Positions 1-10,508 of a DNA stretch of 64,000 bases are shown one piece after another. The DNA is from Glaciimonas immobilis. GTDB lineage: Bacteria > Pseudomonadota > Gammaproteobacteria > Burkholderiales > Burkholderiaceae_D. The stretch spans positions 124,001-188,000 of the forward strand of contig NZ_JAAOZT010000006.1 of the NCBI RefSeq assembly GCF_011947285.1, given 5' to 3'. The notes under the pieces were generated by a model that had not been told where the DNA came from, made no database searches, and worked only from the letters and a program-made list of their open reading frames with translations. Each line of letters starts with the position of its first letter. Positions within the stretch are counted from its first letter, which is position 1. Both the position numbers and the translations under genes were made by a program.

Positions 1-3000
1 TCGACAAGATTGATGGACGCTGGCAACTCACCTTCTCACCCTTAAAATTAAGCGTTAGCCATCTTCACGTTGGCACCGTGGATGCACGCATGCAGCCTAA
101 GCCTGCTACGCCGTTGACGCTGCCCACCCGGCTAACATTGCCTTTAGCATTGTCATTGCAAAACATCAGGCTTGATAAGCTCTCGTTAATGCAAGGATTA
201 TCCACCACCGAATTAAGCAATTTGTCTTTGAGCGGTCAATCGGACGGGGTGCATCATCTCGTAACTGTAGAGCATGTGGATACCGCATTCGGCAGCGTGA
301 GTGCCAACCTGCATTTGGAAGGGCTAGCGCCGTTTGTAGTGACGGGCGGCGCAGAACTGCAAGGCGCTTATGCGAACGAAAAATTTCAGCTTGATGCCAA
401 AGTATCCGGGACGCTACCGACCTTGAATGTGGCGCTGTTGGGAACTGGCGACAAGTTACGCGCCAACGTTAACGTTGCAGCCACGCCGTTTGCGCCGATT
501 CCATTTCAACGCATACAGATTAGCGCTGATCACATCAACCCCAAATTATTCAGTGCTGGCGCACCATCGGCTGACCTGAAGGTACAGGCCGATCTGGCAC
601 CGGTCTCCGCCACTGCAGCCGCCACTAATGCTACGGCCGCGACTGCCGCGACCAAAGCGCCGGGTTTGGCGGCCAGCCCACCAGATGCATCTCTTACCAG
701 TGTTGATTTAGCGCTGCTGGCGGTGAGCGGACCACTGCGGATTACCAACGCAATGCCGGGCGCATTGGATAAAGACCGCTTGCCGTTGACTTCTATTGAC
801 GCGCAAGTGCGGCTGGACGCGAAGTCGCAACAACTCTCCAGTTTGCACATTCAGTTACTGGATAAGGGATCACTTAGTGGTAAGGGCGAATACCACACCG
901 AGGGCGAAAATAAAAAATCTGGACAATTTACGTTCGATGTTGCCGCTCTTAATTTACATGCGTTGCACGCCAGGCTGCAACCGTCGCGGTTGGCAGGACC
1001 GCTCAGCATCAAGCTCACTCCCGACACGCAATTAATTGGTCTGAAACTGGCCGACAAAAATCTCTCGGTCAGTCTTGAGTCGCTGATTGATCCTAAAAAA
1101 ATTGACCTGCGGCGGGTAGAACTGGTTGCCGGTCCTGCCCACCTCAACGTTAATGGAAATGTGGCGCGCAACGAGGCAATGGCTTACGACCTCAATGCTA
1201 AGCTACGCGCTTTCGATCCCGCTTTGTGGATAAAAAGCGGTCCCGCGGCAACCGTGAAAGGTAAAAAACCGGCGATCGCAAAACCGGCTAAAGTGGTTCC
1301 GGCCAGTATCAACATGGATCTTCAGGCCAATGGAAAATTATCACCTGCGTTGCACCTGAAGCTAAAATTCAACATTCTTGACAGCCAGTATGACAATCTG
1401 CCGATGACAGGTAGTGGAACGATTAATCTGGTCGACAAGCGTTTGCTGCCAAGTGAAATGCAACTCTCGGTTGCCGGAAACAACGCGCAACTTAAGGGCA
1501 ATTTTGGGATGCCCGGCGATCATTTTAATTTTATTGTGGATGCGCCACAGTTGGACCGACTAGGCTTTGGCTTATCCGGCGCACTCCATACCGATGGACA
1601 GGTTACCGGCAGCCTGAAAAGGCCCGCTGTTACCGCCAGTTATCGCGCCGAAAAAATACATTTTGGCGCGCAGCAGATAGACAGTTTATCTGGGCAAGCG
1701 GACATACAGGCCGATGTCAGCGCCGATATCGCTGCGCCTGCTAACCGACTTCGTCTTAGCGTTGACGCACGTGGTTATCGTGGGCCGGATATCGCGTTAA
1801 GTAAGTTGAACGCCAATCTTGCAGGAACCTTCGGCAATCATCGCCTGCAGCTTGAAACGGTCGGCACCGTACGCGAAAAGCCCTTGGCGCTGACGTTGGG
1901 AGCGCAGGGTAAGTTGCGTCAAGGCGATGCTGGTTATGGCTGGCAGGGCACGCTAACCGAATTAAAAAATCAAGGCATGCCACGCATTGCGCTAGGTGAA
2001 CCTGTGTCGATCAGCGCGTCCGCGAATAAGCTCAGTGTGGGGGCGACGCATTTAACGATTGCCGACGCCGTCATTGATCTTAAGAATCTCAGTATCGACC
2101 ATGGGCGCATACAATCGGCGGGCGCGATAAACGCCCTCAATGTGCGCACGCTCATGGATCTGGCGCATGAGTTTACCGGCAAAGAGTTTCCGGTGATGAC
2201 CGATCTGGTCCTCGACAGCCGTTGGAATTTTGGGTTGTCGGATCGCGCTACCGGATTTTTTGAGCTTAATCGCCGCAGCGGTGACATCCGTATCAAATCC
2301 GGGCGCGGAGACATCCCACTGGGACTGACGGAACTACGCCTGCGCGCGGATTTGCAAGGAACGCAGGCCAATCTGAATACAGCATTGGCCGCGTCCAAAA
2401 TTGGATCTGCCAGCGGGCAACTCAGATTGGGTCTTATTCACCTCGATAACGGATTGACGATTAACGATAGCTCTACGTTATCGGGTACGGTAAAAGCCAG
2501 TGTCCCGCAATTAAAAACCGTGGGCGGCTTAATTGGTCCGCAAGTCGGTCTGGACGGCAATCTCGCGCTGGATGTAACGCTGGCAGGTGTATTGGGACAA
2601 CCGACCGTCTCGGGTACGGTTGCGGGAAATAATCTGGCGGTTACGTTATACGATCAAGGTATAAAATTGCGGGATGGTGTTGCCCGCCTGAATCTTGATA
2701 AAAACATTATTACCTTGCAGCAACTGGAGTTTCACGGCGGTGATGGAACGTTACGTGCCAATGGTCGCCTCCAATTAGGAAAATCCAATCCAGACGTCAC
2801 TGCAACCATCGTCGCGGATCGGCTACAGCTTTTTGCCAGCCCCGATCGGCAGCTCATGTTGTCCGGTCAGGCGAAAGTTGCCAACGTCAGCGAGCAGTTG
2901 CATGTCGATGGAAAGTTTACGATTGATAAGGCGCTGTTCGATTTGCCCAAGACTAGCGCGCCGACGCTTGGTGCTGATGTGGTCATTGTTCGCAAGGACG

Positions 3001-3842
3001 GCAAAGCCAACGTCACGCCGCTGACGGAAAAAGCCAAATTAAAGAAAACGGCAGAAAAGCCCGCCGGTAGTTTGTCGCCAATAATGAATATAGCGGTCGA
3101 CTTCGGCAACGATTTTAGATTCCGGGGTAGTGGTGCCGACTTGCGTTTAGGAGGCACAATGTTGGTGCATAGCGAGCCTTTTTCCGCATTGCGTGCCAGC
3201 GGTACCATCAGGGTAACGGATGGTACCTACGAGGTATTCGGCCGCAAACTGGCAATAGAGCGCGGCTTGATTAACTTTACGGGGCCAATCAATAATCCTA
3301 ATATCAATATTCTGGCAATGCGGCGCAATCAGGACGTGGAGGCAGGTGCAGAAATCAGCGGTTACGCATCCGCGCCAAGGGTCAAGTTGGTGTCGGAGCC
3401 CAATGTGTCAGATGAAGAAAAATTATCCTGGCTGATGTTCGGTCATGGCAGCGACAGCAGCGCGTTGGGCCAGCGCCAGGCCGCAGGGCAAGCGCTCGCG
3501 TTATTAGGAAATTACGGTGGTAAAAAGATTGCACGGGGAATCGGTCTGGATGAGTTTTCCATCGGTACCAGCGAGTCAGGTCTGGTCAATGAACAGGTGG
3601 TAAATATTGGCAAAGCCATCACCGAAAAAATCAACATCGGCTATGAGCAAAGTCTATCCGGTGCCGCCAGTGTTTTAAAACTGACATGGCAATTTTCGCG
3701 CCGCTGGTCAATGGTGTTAAGGGGAGGCACGATCAATGGACTGGATGTCTTGTTTACCAATCGCTTTGATAAGTTGTGGGGTCCCAAGAAGGTGACCGAG
3801 GTGACCGGCCTTGTCGATAAATCTGGCGACAATACAAAATAG
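1..3842 (+). CDS. tamB: TamB, translocation and assembly module inner-membrane protein (5' end missing)
   Basis: The frame is open from base 3, so the gene begins upstream of the window; the GTG at 78 is only the first start-like codon inside it. About 1,280 residues are visible. They are rich in short amphipathic beta-strands, as in the long periplasmic beta-helical TamB/AsmA-like bridge. The last ~350 residues are the conserved TamB C-terminal domain (formerly DUF490), with the run NLDKNIITLQQLEFHGGDGT and a terminal strand-rich end (SWQFSRRW-like region around KLTWQFSRRWSMVLRGG). TamB spans the periplasm with the outer-membrane protein TamA and helps insert autotransporters and move phospholipids. 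tamA is expected just upstream. A low-complexity Ala/Thr stretch lies near 600-660. Confidence 0.93.
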   Translation, partial: DKIDGRWQLTFSPLKLSVSHLHVGTVDARMQPKPATPLTLPTRLTLPLALSLQNIRLDKLSLMQGLSTTELSNLSLSGQSDGVHHLVTVEHVDTAFGSVSANLHLEGLAPFVVTGGAELQGAYANEKFQLDAKVSGTLPTLNVALLGTGDKLRANVNVAATPFAPIPFQRIQISADHINPKLFSAGAPSADLKVQADLAPVSATAAATNATAATAATKAPGLAASPPDASLTSVDLALLAVSGPLRITNAMPGALDKDRLPLTSIDAQVRLDAKSQQLSSLHIQLLDKGSLSGKGEYHTEGENKKSGQFTFDVAALNLHALHARLQPSRLAGPLSIKLTPDTQLIGLKLADKNLSVSLESLIDPKKIDLRRVELVAGPAHLNVNGNVARNEAMAYDLNAKLRAFDPALWIKSGPAATVKGKKPAIAKPAKVVPASINMDLQANGKLSPALHLKLKFNILDSQYDNLPMTGSGTINLVDKRLLPSEMQLSVAGNNAQLKGNFGMPGDHFNFIVDAPQLDRLGFGLSGALHTDGQVTGSLKRPAVTASYRAEKIHFGAQQIDSLSGQADIQADVSADIAAPANRLRLSVDARGYRGPDIALSKLNANLAGTFGNHRLQLETVGTVREKPLALTLGAQGKLRQGDAGYGWQGTLTELKNQGMPRIALGEPVSISASANKLSVGATHLTIADAVIDLKNLSIDHGRIQSAGAINALNVRTLMDLAHEFTGKEFPVMTDLVLDSRWNFGLSDRATGFFELNRRSGDIRIKSGRGDIPLGLTELRLRADLQGTQANLNTALAASKIGSASGQLRLGLIHLDNGLTINDSSTLSGTVKASVPQLKTVGGLIGPQVGLDGNLALDVTLAGVLGQPTVSGTVAGNNLAVTLYDQGIKLRDGVARLNLDKNIITLQQLEFHGGDGTLRANGRLQLGKSNPDVTATIVADRLQLFASPDRQLMLSGQAKVANVSEQLHVDGKFTIDKALFDLPKTSAPTLGADVVIVRKDGKANVTPLTEKAKLKKTAEKPAGSLSPIMNIAVDFGNDFRFRGSGADLRLGGTMLVHSEPFSALRASGTIRVTDGTYEVFGRKLAIERGLINFTGPINNPNINILAMRRNQDVEAGAEISGYASAPRVKLVSEPNVSDEEKLSWLMFGHGSDSSALGQRQAAGQALALLGNYGGKKIARGIGLDEFSIGTSESGLVNEQVVNIGKAITEKINIGYEQSLSGAASVLKLTWQFSRRWSMVLRGGTINGLDVLFTNRFDKLWGPKKVTEVTGLVDKSGDNTK

Positions 3843-4014
3843 CGTAAGGTGTGGCCATGCTCTACACTTTTGCGCTTCCATAGCGAATCAATGGCGCGGC
3901 GCGCTCTCCACCAATCTTGCTGAGCGTGTTGGTCCGCAGGGCAAGCTTGAAACCGTGCTGCTGAACGTATTTTTATCTGCTATTAACTGGGTTTTACCCT
4001 AATATCACCGCTTT

Positions 4015-4545
4015 ATGACGCCACTAAAATATCTCCAGGCCTATCCGGTCGCATTGCAGGACCAGATTCGCCAACTCATCGAGCAGAAACGTTTGGGTGA
4101 GTATTTGCTTAAACGCTATCCCGGCAAGCATGCGGTGCAGAACGATAAAGCGCTTTACTCCTACACCTTGGCGCTAAAGCAGGCGTATTTAAAGAATGCA
4201 CCTAACATTGATAAAGTCCTTTACGACAGTCGCCTTGATCTGACGCATAAAGCGTTGGGTCTGCATACTGCGATTTCCCGGGTTCAGGGTGGGAAACTAA
4301 AGGCCAAGAAGGAGATCCGGGTGGCAGCTTTGTTCAAAGAAGCGGCGCCAGAGTTTCTGGAGATGATCGTCGTGCACGAACTGGCGCATTTGAAAGAGCA
4401 GGACCATAACAAAGCGTTCTACAAGCTGTGCGAATATATGTTGCCGGAGTATCATCAACTTGAGTTTGATTTACGGGTCTTCTTAACCTATCGGGCGCTG
4501 AATAAAGGCGGGCCAGAAATGGCGGATCAGGTCATTTTATTTTAA
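4015..4545 (+). CDS. YgjP-like zinc metallopeptidase domain protein
   Basis: 176 residues. The C-terminal half carries HELAHLKEQDHNKAFY, that is HExxH followed about ten residues later by a further metal-ligand region. This is the pattern of the YgjP/DUF45 family (gluzincin-like, related to the WLM/SprT group). The family is predicted to bind one zinc, but its substrate is not known. The protein is cytosolic with no signal peptide. No strong Shine-Dalgarno is seen before the ATG, but the upstream frame offers no better start. It follows tamB on the same strand after 170 bp and is probably transcribed separately. Confidence 0.8.
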   Translation: MTPLKYLQAYPVALQDQIRQLIEQKRLGEYLLKRYPGKHAVQNDKALYSYTLALKQAYLKNAPNIDKVLYDSRLDLTHKALGLHTAISRVQGGKLKAKKEIRVAALFKEAAPEFLEMIVVHELAHLKEQDHNKAFYKLCEYMLPEYHQLEFDLRVFLTYRALNKGGPEMADQVILF

Positions 4546-4671
4546 ACTTACAGCGCTGCATTTACGCTAAAGTGTGCTGAAATCTGGAGGACCGACCACG
4601 GATCGGTTATCCTCAATACTCAGTGGCGGCTTCCGCTATGATAGCGAGCTGTTCGAACCGAAAAGACCATC

Positions 4672-5298
4672 ATGAGCAAACAATTTTCCCTCGCTTGCGA
4701 GCGCAACCGTCATCCAATCGCTGAAGTGCTGGCAAGCAAATTATCGCAAGCGCGCATGCCCTCGGCCAGCACGGTGCAACGGGTGCTGGAAATAGGCAGT
4801 GGCACCGGTCAACATGCGGTATTTTTTGCACAGCAATTCCCGGCTGCCATCTGGCAGACCAGTGATTTAGCCGCCAATCATCCCAGCATTCTGGCATGGC
4901 AGCAAGAAGCCGCTCTATCGGGTGTATTGCCACCGCTAGCGCTGGACATGGCAGAACCGGATTGGTCACAGGCGCTCACTACAACCTACGACGCGGTGTT
5001 TACCGCCAACACCTGCCACATTATGTCGTGGCCGCAAGTGCGTAATATGTTTTTAGGCGTTGGACGGGTGTTGACGACAGGCGGTGTTTTTTGGACTTAT
5101 GGGCCGTTTAACGTGGACGGTCAATTTACCAGCCCGAGCAACGCCGTATTTGACGCCAGCTTGAAGGGCTACGCGGCGCATATGGGCATACGGGACATGG
5201 CAGAACTAATCTTGCTGGCCGCCGAGAGCCATCTGGTTCTGGCGGCCGATCATGCTATGCCATCCAATAATCGGTTGCTGGAGTGGCAACGGGTATAG
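4672..5298 (+). CDS. DUF938 family SAM-dependent methyltransferase
   Basis: 208 residues. The opening SKQFSLACERNRHPI is the typical N-terminus of DUF938 proteins. Residues ~40-50 hold LEIGSGTGQHAVFF, the glycine-rich SAM-binding motif I of class I methyltransferases. The acidic position after the next strand (TSDLAANH) and the later FTANTCHIMSW segment fit the same fold. The substrate is unknown in this family. It stands alone between the YgjP-like gene and a convergent exporter gene. Confidence 0.85.
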   Translation: MSKQFSLACERNRHPIAEVLASKLSQARMPSASTVQRVLEIGSGTGQHAVFFAQQFPAAIWQTSDLAANHPSILAWQQEAALSGVLPPLALDMAEPDWSQALTTTYDAVFTANTCHIMSWPQVRNMFLGVGRVLTTGGVFWTYGPFNVDGQFTSPSNAVFDASLKGYAAHMGIRDMAELILLAAESHLVLAADHAMPSNNRLLEWQRV

Positions 5299-5302
5299 TG
5301 CT

Positions 5303-5326
5303 ACCGTCACCGTCACCGTCACCGTC
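5303..5326. repeat. Hexamer tandem repeat ACCGTC x4
   Basis: Four perfect copies of ACCGTC, followed by degenerate ATGGTC copies, fill the short gap between the convergent DUF938 methyltransferase and exporter genes. It lies outside both reading frames. Slippage could change its copy number between strains. Confidence 0.85.
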
Positions 5327-5348
5327 ATGGTCATGGTCGTCTTGGTCT

Positions 5349-6797
5349 TCAGGAAGCGCGACGCCCGGTCATTTCTTCGCCAGCATCGGGCCTTAATTTC
5401 CATGCAAACGGCAGCGCCATCGCGGCAATGATTGCGATGGTGATAAATGTCGGCCAAAAGTCTGAGCTGACAATCGTGGCGTGGCCTTGCATCCGGTTAG
5501 AGACTTGCAACACGTAGCCGCCCACGGTCACGCCCATGCCGATGGCAAGTTGCTGCGCAACGCTGGTCAAACTGGTGGCCTGACTCATTTGGTAGGGTTT
5601 GATATCAGCATAAGCAATCGCGTTGATACTGGTGAACTGCATTGAGCGGATGCAACCGCCGAGTAGCAACAATGCACCTACGATGATATGCGGGGTTTCC
5701 GCAGTCAGTGCGCCAAACGCCGCCATTGAAGCTGCGCCAAACAAAGTGTTATAGATCAGCACGTTACGGAAGCCGAAGCGTTTCAAAACATAGGTCGTGA
5801 TGGTCTTGACAAACATCGCACCGATGGACGACACGCAAGTCAGCAAACCAGACTGAAACGGTGACAGGCCAAACCCCAGCTGGAATAATAGCGGTAACAA
5901 AAACGGCAATGCGCCGATCCCAATCCGAAATAATGAGCCACCATAAATGTTCATGCGCAAGGTGGGAATCGATAACAAGCGCAGATTCAGCAATGGGTGT
6001 TCGCAATGAAACGCATGCCAGACATAAGCTGCAAACGAGAGGCTACCGATCACCACATAAATGAGCGAGACATCGCTTTCGACCAGATGGCGACCCGCAC
6101 TGGCGAGACCAAACATCAGGCAGGAACAGCCCACGGCAGAAAGGATAAAGCCGATCCAGTCTAGTGGCACGGTGCCTTCTTCGCGCAGATTTGGAATAAA
6201 CCGATTGGCGAGGTAAATGCCGAAAATGCTGATCGGAATATTGATAAAGAAGATCCAGCGCCAGTGAAAATAAGTAGTGATGAAGCCGCCCAGCGGTGGC
6301 CCGATCACCGGCCCGATCAACGCTGGAATGGTCAGGTAGCTGAGCGCTTTTACCAAGTCAGCTTTGGATACCGTACGTAAAATCACCAGGCGTCCGACTG
6401 GCACCATCATCGCGCCGCCCATGCCTTGAAAAAAACGCGAGGCGACAAACTCGGCCAGCGTGTGCGATATGCCGCAGAGTATTGAGCCAAACATGAACAC
6501 GCCGATGGCAGTGCGAAAAACGGTGCGGGCGCCAAACCGATCTGCCATCCAGCCGCTGATGGGGATAAATACCGCCAGACCGACCAGATAGGAGGTCATG
6601 GCCAGCTTCAGCGCGATGGGGTTCTCACCCATGTCGAGCGCCATCGCAGGTAATGAGGTGGCAATCACCGTCGCGTCCATATTCTCCATAAAGAGCGCGC
6701 AGGCGACGATGAGCGGTGTAAGAAAAACGCGAGATATTGCCATGAGCGAGGTGGGGGCGGGCGTCCTTTGCACGCTGGATTGCGCCGGAGAGCTCAT
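5349..6797 (-). CDS. MFS drug exporter, DHA2 (EmrB/QacA-like) family
   Basis: 482 residues, almost wholly hydrophobic helices with short loops. Family signatures visible are NMDATVIATSLPAMA in helix 1 (motif D1), GWMADRFGARTVF after helix 2 (motif A), RFFQGMGGAMMVPVGR (motif B) and IGPPLGGFI (motif C, antiporter motif). These place it among proton-driven drug/H+ antiporters with up to 14 helices, in the inner membrane. Substrates cannot be read from sequence. No adaptor (EmrA) gene is next to it. It is convergent with the DUF938 gene and divergent from pabBC. Confidence 0.88.
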   Translation of the reverse strand: MSSPAQSSVQRTPAPTSLMAISRVFLTPLIVACALFMENMDATVIATSLPAMALDMGENPIALKLAMTSYLVGLAVFIPISGWMADRFGARTVFRTAIGVFMFGSILCGISHTLAEFVASRFFQGMGGAMMVPVGRLVILRTVSKADLVKALSYLTIPALIGPVIGPPLGGFITTYFHWRWIFFINIPISIFGIYLANRFIPNLREEGTVPLDWIGFILSAVGCSCLMFGLASAGRHLVESDVSLIYVVIGSLSFAAYVWHAFHCEHPLLNLRLLSIPTLRMNIYGGSLFRIGIGALPFLLPLLFQLGFGLSPFQSGLLTCVSSIGAMFVKTITTYVLKRFGFRNVLIYNTLFGAASMAAFGALTAETPHIIVGALLLLGGCIRSMQFTSINAIAYADIKPYQMSQATSLTSVAQQLAIGMGVTVGGYVLQVSNRMQGHATIVSSDFWPTFITIAIIAAMALPFAWKLRPDAGEEMTGRRAS

Positions 6798-7088
6798 ATT
6801 TAAGGACGCTCAGTATAGCGCTTTGGCGCGTCGCTCGCCGTTCAGCTAGCATAACCGCCGATTGCCTAGGCCCCTTGCACATAGCGTCACCCGTGATTCG
6901 GCTAACCATGAGCTGCACATAAGCCCGACATAGGTTGTAAATAAGCTTTACCTAAATTGTGCCCAACCCATAAATTACGCTTTATAAAGGCTTTTTCGGT
7001 AAAATTACGTCTTTGGCACCGATGCTGGTTTTACGCGGAGCCGTCCTTTTCTTCTGTTTACGCCATTTTGAATGTCGAGTTGTAACTT

Positions 7089-9071
7089 ATGACTTTAGGT
7101 ATTGATACCTCGTTAGCGCTGGCTTTCAACGGCAGTAGCGCCTTGCCCAAAGCAGAATGTTTTGCGTTATTCGATGATCGCGGCGCTGACCGGAACGTTG
7201 CGGTTTCGCGTCTCTTTACCGATTATCGGGGAACGTTGCGTTGTCAGGGTGCCGAACAGTTAGCCCAGTCGCTCGACCAGATGCAAGAAGCACTGCGCGA
7301 TGGACTACACGTGGTGACACTGTTTAGCTACGAACTCGGCGCGGCTATACACGGCGTTCGATCGGTTGGCTCCGACGGAACGGCAAGCGATGCCCCATTA
7401 GCAGAGATACTGGTATTTGGGACTAGTCAAAAATTGACTGCATCTGAGGTCGATGCATGGCTTGAGCAACGCGTAACGAAAGAGTCAAGCGCATTGAGTG
7501 GCGAATTAAATAGCCAACAACTGCTATCAGACCCGGCGATGCGCAATACAAATGTGATATCCGAGCTTGCATCCGGCATCGCCAACGTGCGCGCCAATGT
7601 TGCAGCTTCGGCCTTCAATCAGGCAATCGCCCAAATCCACGCGTATATCGCAGCGGGTGACACCTATCAGGTAAATTACACCTATCGCCTGCATTTCGAT
7701 GTTTATGGCAGTCCGTTGTCGTTATATAACCAGTTGCGCGCACGCCAACCGGTGCCTTATGGCGCACTGATAGCAATGCCGGATGGCCGGGCGGTGCTCT
7801 CGTTGTCACCGGAGTTATTTGTCAGGAACGACGGCGGCACACTTACGGCGCGACCCATGAAAGGCACCGCCGCCGCCAGCGATGACGATGCGCAGAACCA
7901 GCGAACGGCAGCCGCCCTCGCCACGGATCCTAAAAATCGCGCTGAAAACCTGATGATCGTTGACCTGTTACGCAATGATCTGGGTCGCGTGGCAAAATCC
8001 GGGTCAGTGCGCGTGCCCGCACTGTTCGAAGTGAGTCGCTACAACACGGTGCTGCAAATGACCTCCACCGTGCAGGCCCAATTACGCCACGATATCCGTT
8101 TGACCGAACTGATGACTGCTCTATATCCGTGCGGCTCCATTACCGGTGCCCCAAAAATACGTAGCATGCAGATTATTGCCGAGTTGGAGACTGCCCCGCG
8201 TCGCTTGTATACCGGGGCGATTGGCTGGTTTGATGCGCCGGTCGAGGATCGTCAGATTGGCGACTTTTGTTTATCGGTGCCGATACGCACATTGTTGCTG
8301 GATGCGGAGGATCAACGCGGTATTCGCCAGGGTGAGATGGGCGTCGGTGCGGGCATCGTGCATGATAGCGTCGCATCGGACGAGTACGCCGAATGCAAAT
8401 TAAAAGCAGCATTTTTAACCGGATTGCGTCCTGATTTTTCTTTGTTTGAAACGATGTATGCAACCAAAGAAGGCTGTCGCTATACCGACCGTCACTTAAA
8501 ACGATTACAGACTTCAGCGGCCTATTTTGGGTTTGTGTTTGATGCGGCACAGGTACGTAAGCGTTTGGATGATCACCTTTCAACCTTCAGCACTGGCTTA
8601 GCAACGGGAGGCGTTTATCGATTGCGACTTAGCCTGGCCGAAGACGGGACTTCTTCCATCACCAGCGCGCCGCTGGCAGCGTTGACGGGGGTGGTAAAGG
8701 TAATTATTTCCCCCGATCCGACGCAGCAAAAAGACCTGTTTTTGCGACACAAGACGACATTGCGGCAGCGTTATGATCAGGGGTGGAGATCAGCCGAGCA
8801 GCAAGATGCATTCGACATGCTATTTTTTAATCAGAACGGCGAGTTGACGGAAGGGGGCCGCAGCAATGTATTTGTGAAACTGGCAGGCCGCTGGTTTACC
8901 CCGCCGCTGACGTCAGGTTTGCTGCCCGGCATTATGCGCGGTGTGATCCTTGAAGATCCACTATGGAGTGCGACGGAACGTAGGCTCACCCGCGGAGATT
9001 TGCAATCTGCTGAACAGATTATGGTTTGTAATGCACTGCGCGGCGTGATGATGGCGGAGATCATTTGGTAA
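7089..9071 (+). CDS. pabB: Fused aminodeoxychorismate synthase component I / aminodeoxychorismate lyase
   Basis: 660 residues with two enzymes in one chain. Residues ~20-450 are a chorismate-binding (PabB/TrpE) domain with GDTYQVNYTYRL, PELFVR, RPMKGT, NLMIVDLLRNDLGRV and PCGSITGAPKIRSM. From ~455 on (FSLFETMYATKEG... LTEGGRSNVFV... SGLLPGIMRGVIL) it is a class IV aminotransferase-fold PabC domain. Together these steps convert chorismate, using ammonia from PabA, to 4-amino-4-deoxychorismate and then to p-aminobenzoate plus pyruvate for folate synthesis. The PLP lysine is probably in the HKTTLRQRY region (residue ~555-560). PabA is not in the window. The fusion is known in many Proteobacteria. 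Confidence 0.93.
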   Translation: MTLGIDTSLALAFNGSSALPKAECFALFDDRGADRNVAVSRLFTDYRGTLRCQGAEQLAQSLDQMQEALRDGLHVVTLFSYELGAAIHGVRSVGSDGTASDAPLAEILVFGTSQKLTASEVDAWLEQRVTKESSALSGELNSQQLLSDPAMRNTNVISELASGIANVRANVAASAFNQAIAQIHAYIAAGDTYQVNYTYRLHFDVYGSPLSLYNQLRARQPVPYGALIAMPDGRAVLSLSPELFVRNDGGTLTARPMKGTAAASDDDAQNQRTAAALATDPKNRAENLMIVDLLRNDLGRVAKSGSVRVPALFEVSRYNTVLQMTSTVQAQLRHDIRLTELMTALYPCGSITGAPKIRSMQIIAELETAPRRLYTGAIGWFDAPVEDRQIGDFCLSVPIRTLLLDAEDQRGIRQGEMGVGAGIVHDSVASDEYAECKLKAAFLTGLRPDFSLFETMYATKEGCRYTDRHLKRLQTSAAYFGFVFDAAQVRKRLDDHLSTFSTGLATGGVYRLRLSLAEDGTSSITSAPLAALTGVVKVIISPDPTQQKDLFLRHKTTLRQRYDQGWRSAEQQDAFDMLFFNQNGELTEGGRSNVFVKLAGRWFTPPLTSGLLPGIMRGVILEDPLWSATERRLTRGDLQSAEQIMVCNALRGVMMAEIIW

Positions 9072-9185
9072 GGCTAACCTCGCCTTATTCATTCGTCTCT
9101 ATCGGCCGTCATTTTTAAGCGATTTTCAAGCCATGCTAGCGGGTCGTTTAATAGAACTGCGCCAATACCGGGAACTCCTTAACCA

Positions 9186-10508
9186 TCAGCGGCAGATGTG
9201 TGCGGAAGCCATCGCCCCGAGTATACCCACGATAGAAATCGACACCATCGCCAGCGACAGGCGCACGGTCAATCCGCGATTGCGCGCACGCAAAACCAGC
9301 GGAAGGTTGATCAGTACGCTGGCCAGCGAGGCGATCACCGCGCCGGTCGATACCACGTGTGCCGATATCGCATTGTTGGTCAACAAACTGGCCGCTGCCG
9401 CCACCGCACTCGCGCTGGACACAACGCCACCGATCAGGCTCACAGCATAAAAGCCAAGCTCGCCGAAGTAATTTTGGGTCAGCACGCCAGCCAGGTGCAA
9501 TATCAAAAATAGCAAGCCGTACTTTAACGCTGCGGTCACCGAAAATGGTATTGGCAACTCGCCCGGTTCGGTCTGGTGGTCGGTAGTGCGATGGGCATTG
9601 CGGTCCATGAAAAACCAACCTGCATTGACCAGTAGCATCAAAAAGAACGGCACCGCCGCAGTCAATGCCGCAGCCGGGGCCAGAATAAATAACAGGCAAG
9701 CATTGCGGATCGTCATTGCGGAGGTGGCGAGCAAAATGCCTCGATAGGCGGCGCTCACGGTCTCCGGATGATTGTCTTTGGCCCGCGACGCCATCTCGTT
9801 AACGGTCACACTGCTATTTACCAGTCCACCCAAAAAGCCGGCCAGCGCGATGCCCCGCGTGCCGTAAATTTTCCAGAGAACGTAGTTGATAAAGCCAATC
9901 CCGGCAATCAGGATCACCGTCACCCACGCAGCCCGCGGTTCGATCAGATTCCAGGGGCCGATTGACCCCATCGGCAATGCTGGGTAAATCACAATCGCCA
10001 GAATCGCCAGCATCAGCGCCGAGCGCATTTCGGCCTCGGTCAATCCCACGCTGAATCCCGCCAGACGATCTTTCCAGGCCAGCAGTGCCGTCACGATGAC
10101 CATCACGGATGCGGGCGTTGCAGTATGACCTTTGCCGCACAGGATGCCGATCACGCACGTAATCAGCATCGCCGCCGACGTTGTCAGCTCGGTGCTGATG
10201 TGTGTACGTAGCCTTTGTAAATTAAGAAACACGGTCAGGCCGCCGGTCATCACCAGGATCAGGTAAGCATAAGTATCGCCAAGGATTCCGCCCATACCTC
10301 CCAGCAGAGCGATTAATCCAAAGGTGCGCAGTCCCGCTTCTTTGCCGCGCCGTTCCCGCTCTAAGCCGATCAACAGACCCAGCGCCAGCGCTAGTCCAAG
10401 CCGGGTCAGACTAATCAGATATGGCCATTTGACTTCGGGAAGAGACATGCCGACCTGAATCAGCGGTTGCGCGGCGATAGTGAGGGAATGCGGGTCAATG
10501 GCGATCAT
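9186..10508 (-). CDS. MgtC/SapB family membrane protein with DUF4010 domain
   Basis: 440 residues. The N-terminal ~140 residues match MgtC/SapB proteins (LGLLIGLERERRGKEAGLRTFGL, the conserved LIGxERE... motif in the first helices). The rest is the multi-helix DUF4010 region (LGGLVNSSVTVNEMA and SLIGGVVSSASAVAAAA both have the small-residue motif of this family). It is an inner-membrane protein. MgtC relatives are tied to growth at low magnesium and ATP-synthase control, but the DUF4010 fusion has no settled function. The start at 10508 lacks a good ribosome site; Met21 at 10448 is an alternative. Confidence 0.82.
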   Translation of the reverse strand: MIAIDPHSLTIAAQPLIQVGMSLPEVKWPYLISLTRLGLALALGLLIGLERERRGKEAGLRTFGLIALLGGMGGILGDTYAYLILVMTGGLTVFLNLQRLRTHISTELTTSAAMLITCVIGILCGKGHTATPASVMVIVTALLAWKDRLAGFSVGLTEAEMRSALMLAILAIVIYPALPMGSIGPWNLIEPRAAWVTVILIAGIGFINYVLWKIYGTRGIALAGFLGGLVNSSVTVNEMASRAKDNHPETVSAAYRGILLATSAMTIRNACLLFILAPAAALTAAVPFFLMLLVNAGWFFMDRNAHRTTDHQTEPGELPIPFSVTAALKYGLLFLILHLAGVLTQNYFGELGFYAVSLIGGVVSSASAVAAAASLLTNNAISAHVVSTGAVIASLASVLINLPLVLRARNRGLTVRLSLAMVSISIVGILGAMASAHICR